From JAGVSZ01 sp963747775 (lineage in GTDB: Bacteria; Pseudomonadota; Gammaproteobacteria; Burkholderiales; SG8-39), in assembly GCA_963747775.1 (NCBI GenBank), contig CAVVGT010000016.1, positions 310,001 through 374,000 of the forward strand: 64,000 nucleotides of DNA, written 5' to 3'. Positions 62,676-64,000 of this stretch are shown here, piece after piece. Position numbers and translations under genes: made by a program. Every line of letters starts with the position of its first letter. The stretch's first letter is position 1. The notes under the pieces were generated by a model that was not told where the DNA came from, did no database searches, and saw nothing but the letters and a program-made list of their open reading frames with translations.

Positions 62676-63662
62676 TCAAGCTCTCCGACGCCTCAGGGAG
62701 AACCCGAGGGCGCTGAGCGCCGCACCGAACAGCGCGAGCGAGCCGGGCTCCGGAGTAGGAAAACTCGCGGTCGAGTCGGTCATCAGGACTTCGTTGGTGC
62801 CGTTAAACCCGTTGACCGTGCCAACTGTATTGACGAGACACGGTCCACCGGCGCTGTTCGGCCCCACACCGTTGATGAGCGCTACCCCATTCCAGAAGCA
62901 GGACGAGGGGTTGGTCTGCGAGAATGCGAGGTTGAGCTGCGTGTCAAAATTAAGGAGAAACACGCTAGGTACACCCCCAAGGAAAAAGGCCGGGTTAGCC
63001 GAAGCCACGGATATTGCCAGCTTACCACCACCGGTCCCGCTGATGCTGTCGACTGCGGGATAGTTGTTGACATTGAAATTATCCAGGTCGGGATCCGACG
63101 TGCTAATACCGCTCGCGGTAAACGAACTCCTGCCGTTCTGCGTCGTCGCGTCGAACGGCGTCACCGTGCCCTCGAGAATCAAAACGCTGTCGTTGAATCC
63201 GGTGCCACGCAGACTGTTTTGGTCTGGCGTCGGGTCATACCAAATCTGGAAGAAGTTGGTACCACCCGCGCTCACATCGAACGTGGCCGTCCCCGCACCG
63301 ACGGGACCACTCGCGTCGAACACGGTCTCCTGGAATGCCGTGACATAGGTCCACTCGTAGTTGGTGGCCGCGATGCCTCCGTTGAGGTTCAAACCACCGA
63401 TGCCGACACCGCTAGAATTCACGAAAGCGCTCAACCCGGCCTGGGCGTAGACCTGGATCACGTTTCCGGCCACCGGGTTTGTCACGACGGTCTCGCCGAC
63501 CGGAGTGACAAGGAGGTTGCCAGCAGTCCAGTCCAAGCTCCCAACGCTGATGGTGGGATCGTTTACGCCACCATCTGGATTGATGAGAGCGGCCTGTGCC
63601 GCAGTGGAGAAGAACGCGGCAATAGCCAGCGCCAGAAGGGGCTTAGTGCAGATCTTTTTCAT
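62676..63662 (-). CDS. PEP-CTERM sorting domain protein, PepA-like
   Basis: About 328 residues from ATG 63662, with AGGAG six bases upstream (63669-63673); upstream ATGs are less likely. Sec signal MKKICTKPLLALAIAAFFS, ending AQA. The secreted part is Asn/Gly/Thr-rich with few charged residues (GTATFDVSAGGTNFFQIWYD; GTGFNDSVLILEGTVTPFD). The C-terminus has PTPEPGSLALFGAALSALGF and then SLRRRRA: the PEP motif, a hydrophobic helix and an Arg cluster, the recognition tag for XrtA. The middle part resembles flocculation-associated PEP-CTERM protein PepA (from memory, not certain). It is the likely substrate of the exosortase at 47273-48850. Confidence 0.88.
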   Translation of the reverse strand: MKKICTKPLLALAIAAFFSTAAQAALINPDGGVNDPTISVGSLDWTAGNLLVTPVGETVVTNPVAGNVIQVYAQAGLSAFVNSSGVGIGGLNLNGGIAATNYEWTYVTAFQETVFDASGPVGAGTATFDVSAGGTNFFQIWYDPTPDQNSLRGTGFNDSVLILEGTVTPFDATTQNGRSSFTASGISTSDPDLDNFNVNNYPAVDSISGTGGGKLAISVASANPAFFLGGVPSVFLLNFDTQLNLAFSQTNPSSCFWNGVALINGVGPNSAGGPCLVNTVGTVNGFNGTNEVLMTDSTASFPTPEPGSLALFGAALSALGFSLRRRRA

Positions 63663-63807
63663 TGACATCTCCTCATTCAGGCCCCGCACGGCAGAACCTT
63701 TGCGCGACATGATGCAAGTGCCATGCCAGATCCGAAAGACGCTAAAGATCATTAGGTTACTGCTAAAGCTCAAGCGTCAATGCCGAAGGCTGTAAAGTTC
63801 TTCGACG

Positions 63808-64000
63808 TTACGAAAAAGCGACATGGATCATCTGCTCGGCGACCCTCAAAGCATTCGCCGCGATCGTAAGGCTCGGATTCGTCCCGCCACTTGATGGAAA
63901 GAAGCTGGCATCGACGACATACAGATTCTCGAGGCCGTGCGCCCGATTGTCTGAACCAAGCACGCTCGTGTCCGGATCAGTTCCAAATCTGGCGGTTCCG
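63808..64000 (-). CDS. GMC family oxidoreductase, C-terminal end (partial)
   Basis: The visible 63 codons read GTARFGTDPDTSVLGSDNRA, then HGLENLYVVDASFFPSSGGT NPSLTIAANALRVAEQM and a stop at 63808-63810. GTxRMGxD...NLxVxDxSxFP...NPxLTIxAxAxR is the hallmark C-terminus of FAD-dependent GMC oxidoreductases (choline dehydrogenase/glucose oxidase family), including the NP pair near the active site. The rest lies outside the window to the right. Same strand as the PEP-CTERM gene, 145 bases apart. Confidence 0.9.
   Translation of the reverse strand, partial: GTARFGTDPDTSVLGSDNRAHGLENLYVVDASFFPSSGGTNPSLTIAANALRVAEQMIHVAFS

Overview
This window looks like a GC-rich betaproteobacterial chromosome, probably from a floc- or biofilm-forming genus. 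The lineage is inferred from the gene content: a full exosortase A (XrtA)/PEP-CTERM exopolysaccharide (EPS) locus, a PEP-CTERM protein with a classic C-terminal sorting signal, and the betaproteobacterial style of the associated glycosyltransferases. No rRNA, tRNA or CRISPR array was seen.

Left part (1 to about 27.7 kb): a decaying accessory polysaccharide region. It holds scattered single genes on both strands: asparagine-synthase-like enzymes, a c-type cytochrome, a secreted Kelch-like protein, a TupA-type ATP-grasp enzyme, WbsX, TOD1/MUCI70-like and DUF707 enzymes, several SAM methyltransferases and FkbM/TylF-type O-methyltransferases. Between them are broken glycosyltransferases (two paralogous copies with frameshifts), a remnant copy of the first asparagine synthase, one IS21-family element with intact ends and a 6-bp target duplication but frameshifted istA/istB, and fragments of IS3, IS256, IS1595 (ISXO2-like) and another rve-type element. 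A 176-bp direct repeat flanks the third asparagine-synthase-like gene.

Middle and right part (about 27.7 to 59.1 kb): the XrtA-associated EPS locus. Reading leftward from 59.1 kb on the minus strand: Wza-like export lipoprotein, chain-length protein, tyrosine kinase, outer-membrane beta-barrel, ExeA-like ATPase, UDP-GlcNAc 2-epimerase (wecB), polysaccharide deacetylase (frameshifted), FemAB-like protein, two signature sugar transferases flanking XrtA-EpsI, asparagine-synthase-type amidotransferase, GT2, two GT4 enzymes, a CapK/PaaK-like adenylating enzyme, a small unknown protein, a methyltransferase, a frameshifted alpha/alpha-toroid-like protein and a frameshifted Tat-exported beta-propeller. 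Facing these on the plus strand are a heparinase II/III-type lyase and a Wzx-type flippase, followed on the minus strand by a GT4, a second deacetylase and the first 35 codons of a truncated GT2. That truncated GT2 marks the border with the decayed left region.

Far right (59.2 to 64 kb): remnant of an FtsX-type ABC permease, a UGT-like glycosyltransferase, a hexapeptide acyltransferase, an SDR oxidoreductase, a PEP-CTERM secreted protein with its terminator, and the 3' end of a GMC oxidoreductase. The likely joint function is assembly, modification and export of an acidic EPS through the kinase/Wzz/Wza/beta-barrel machinery, with XrtA processing PEP-CTERM proteins that associate with that matrix. 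The initiating phosphoglycosyltransferase and the PrsK/PrsR regulators are not in the window. Single-base frameshifts are frequent, so some may be assembly errors rather than real decay.
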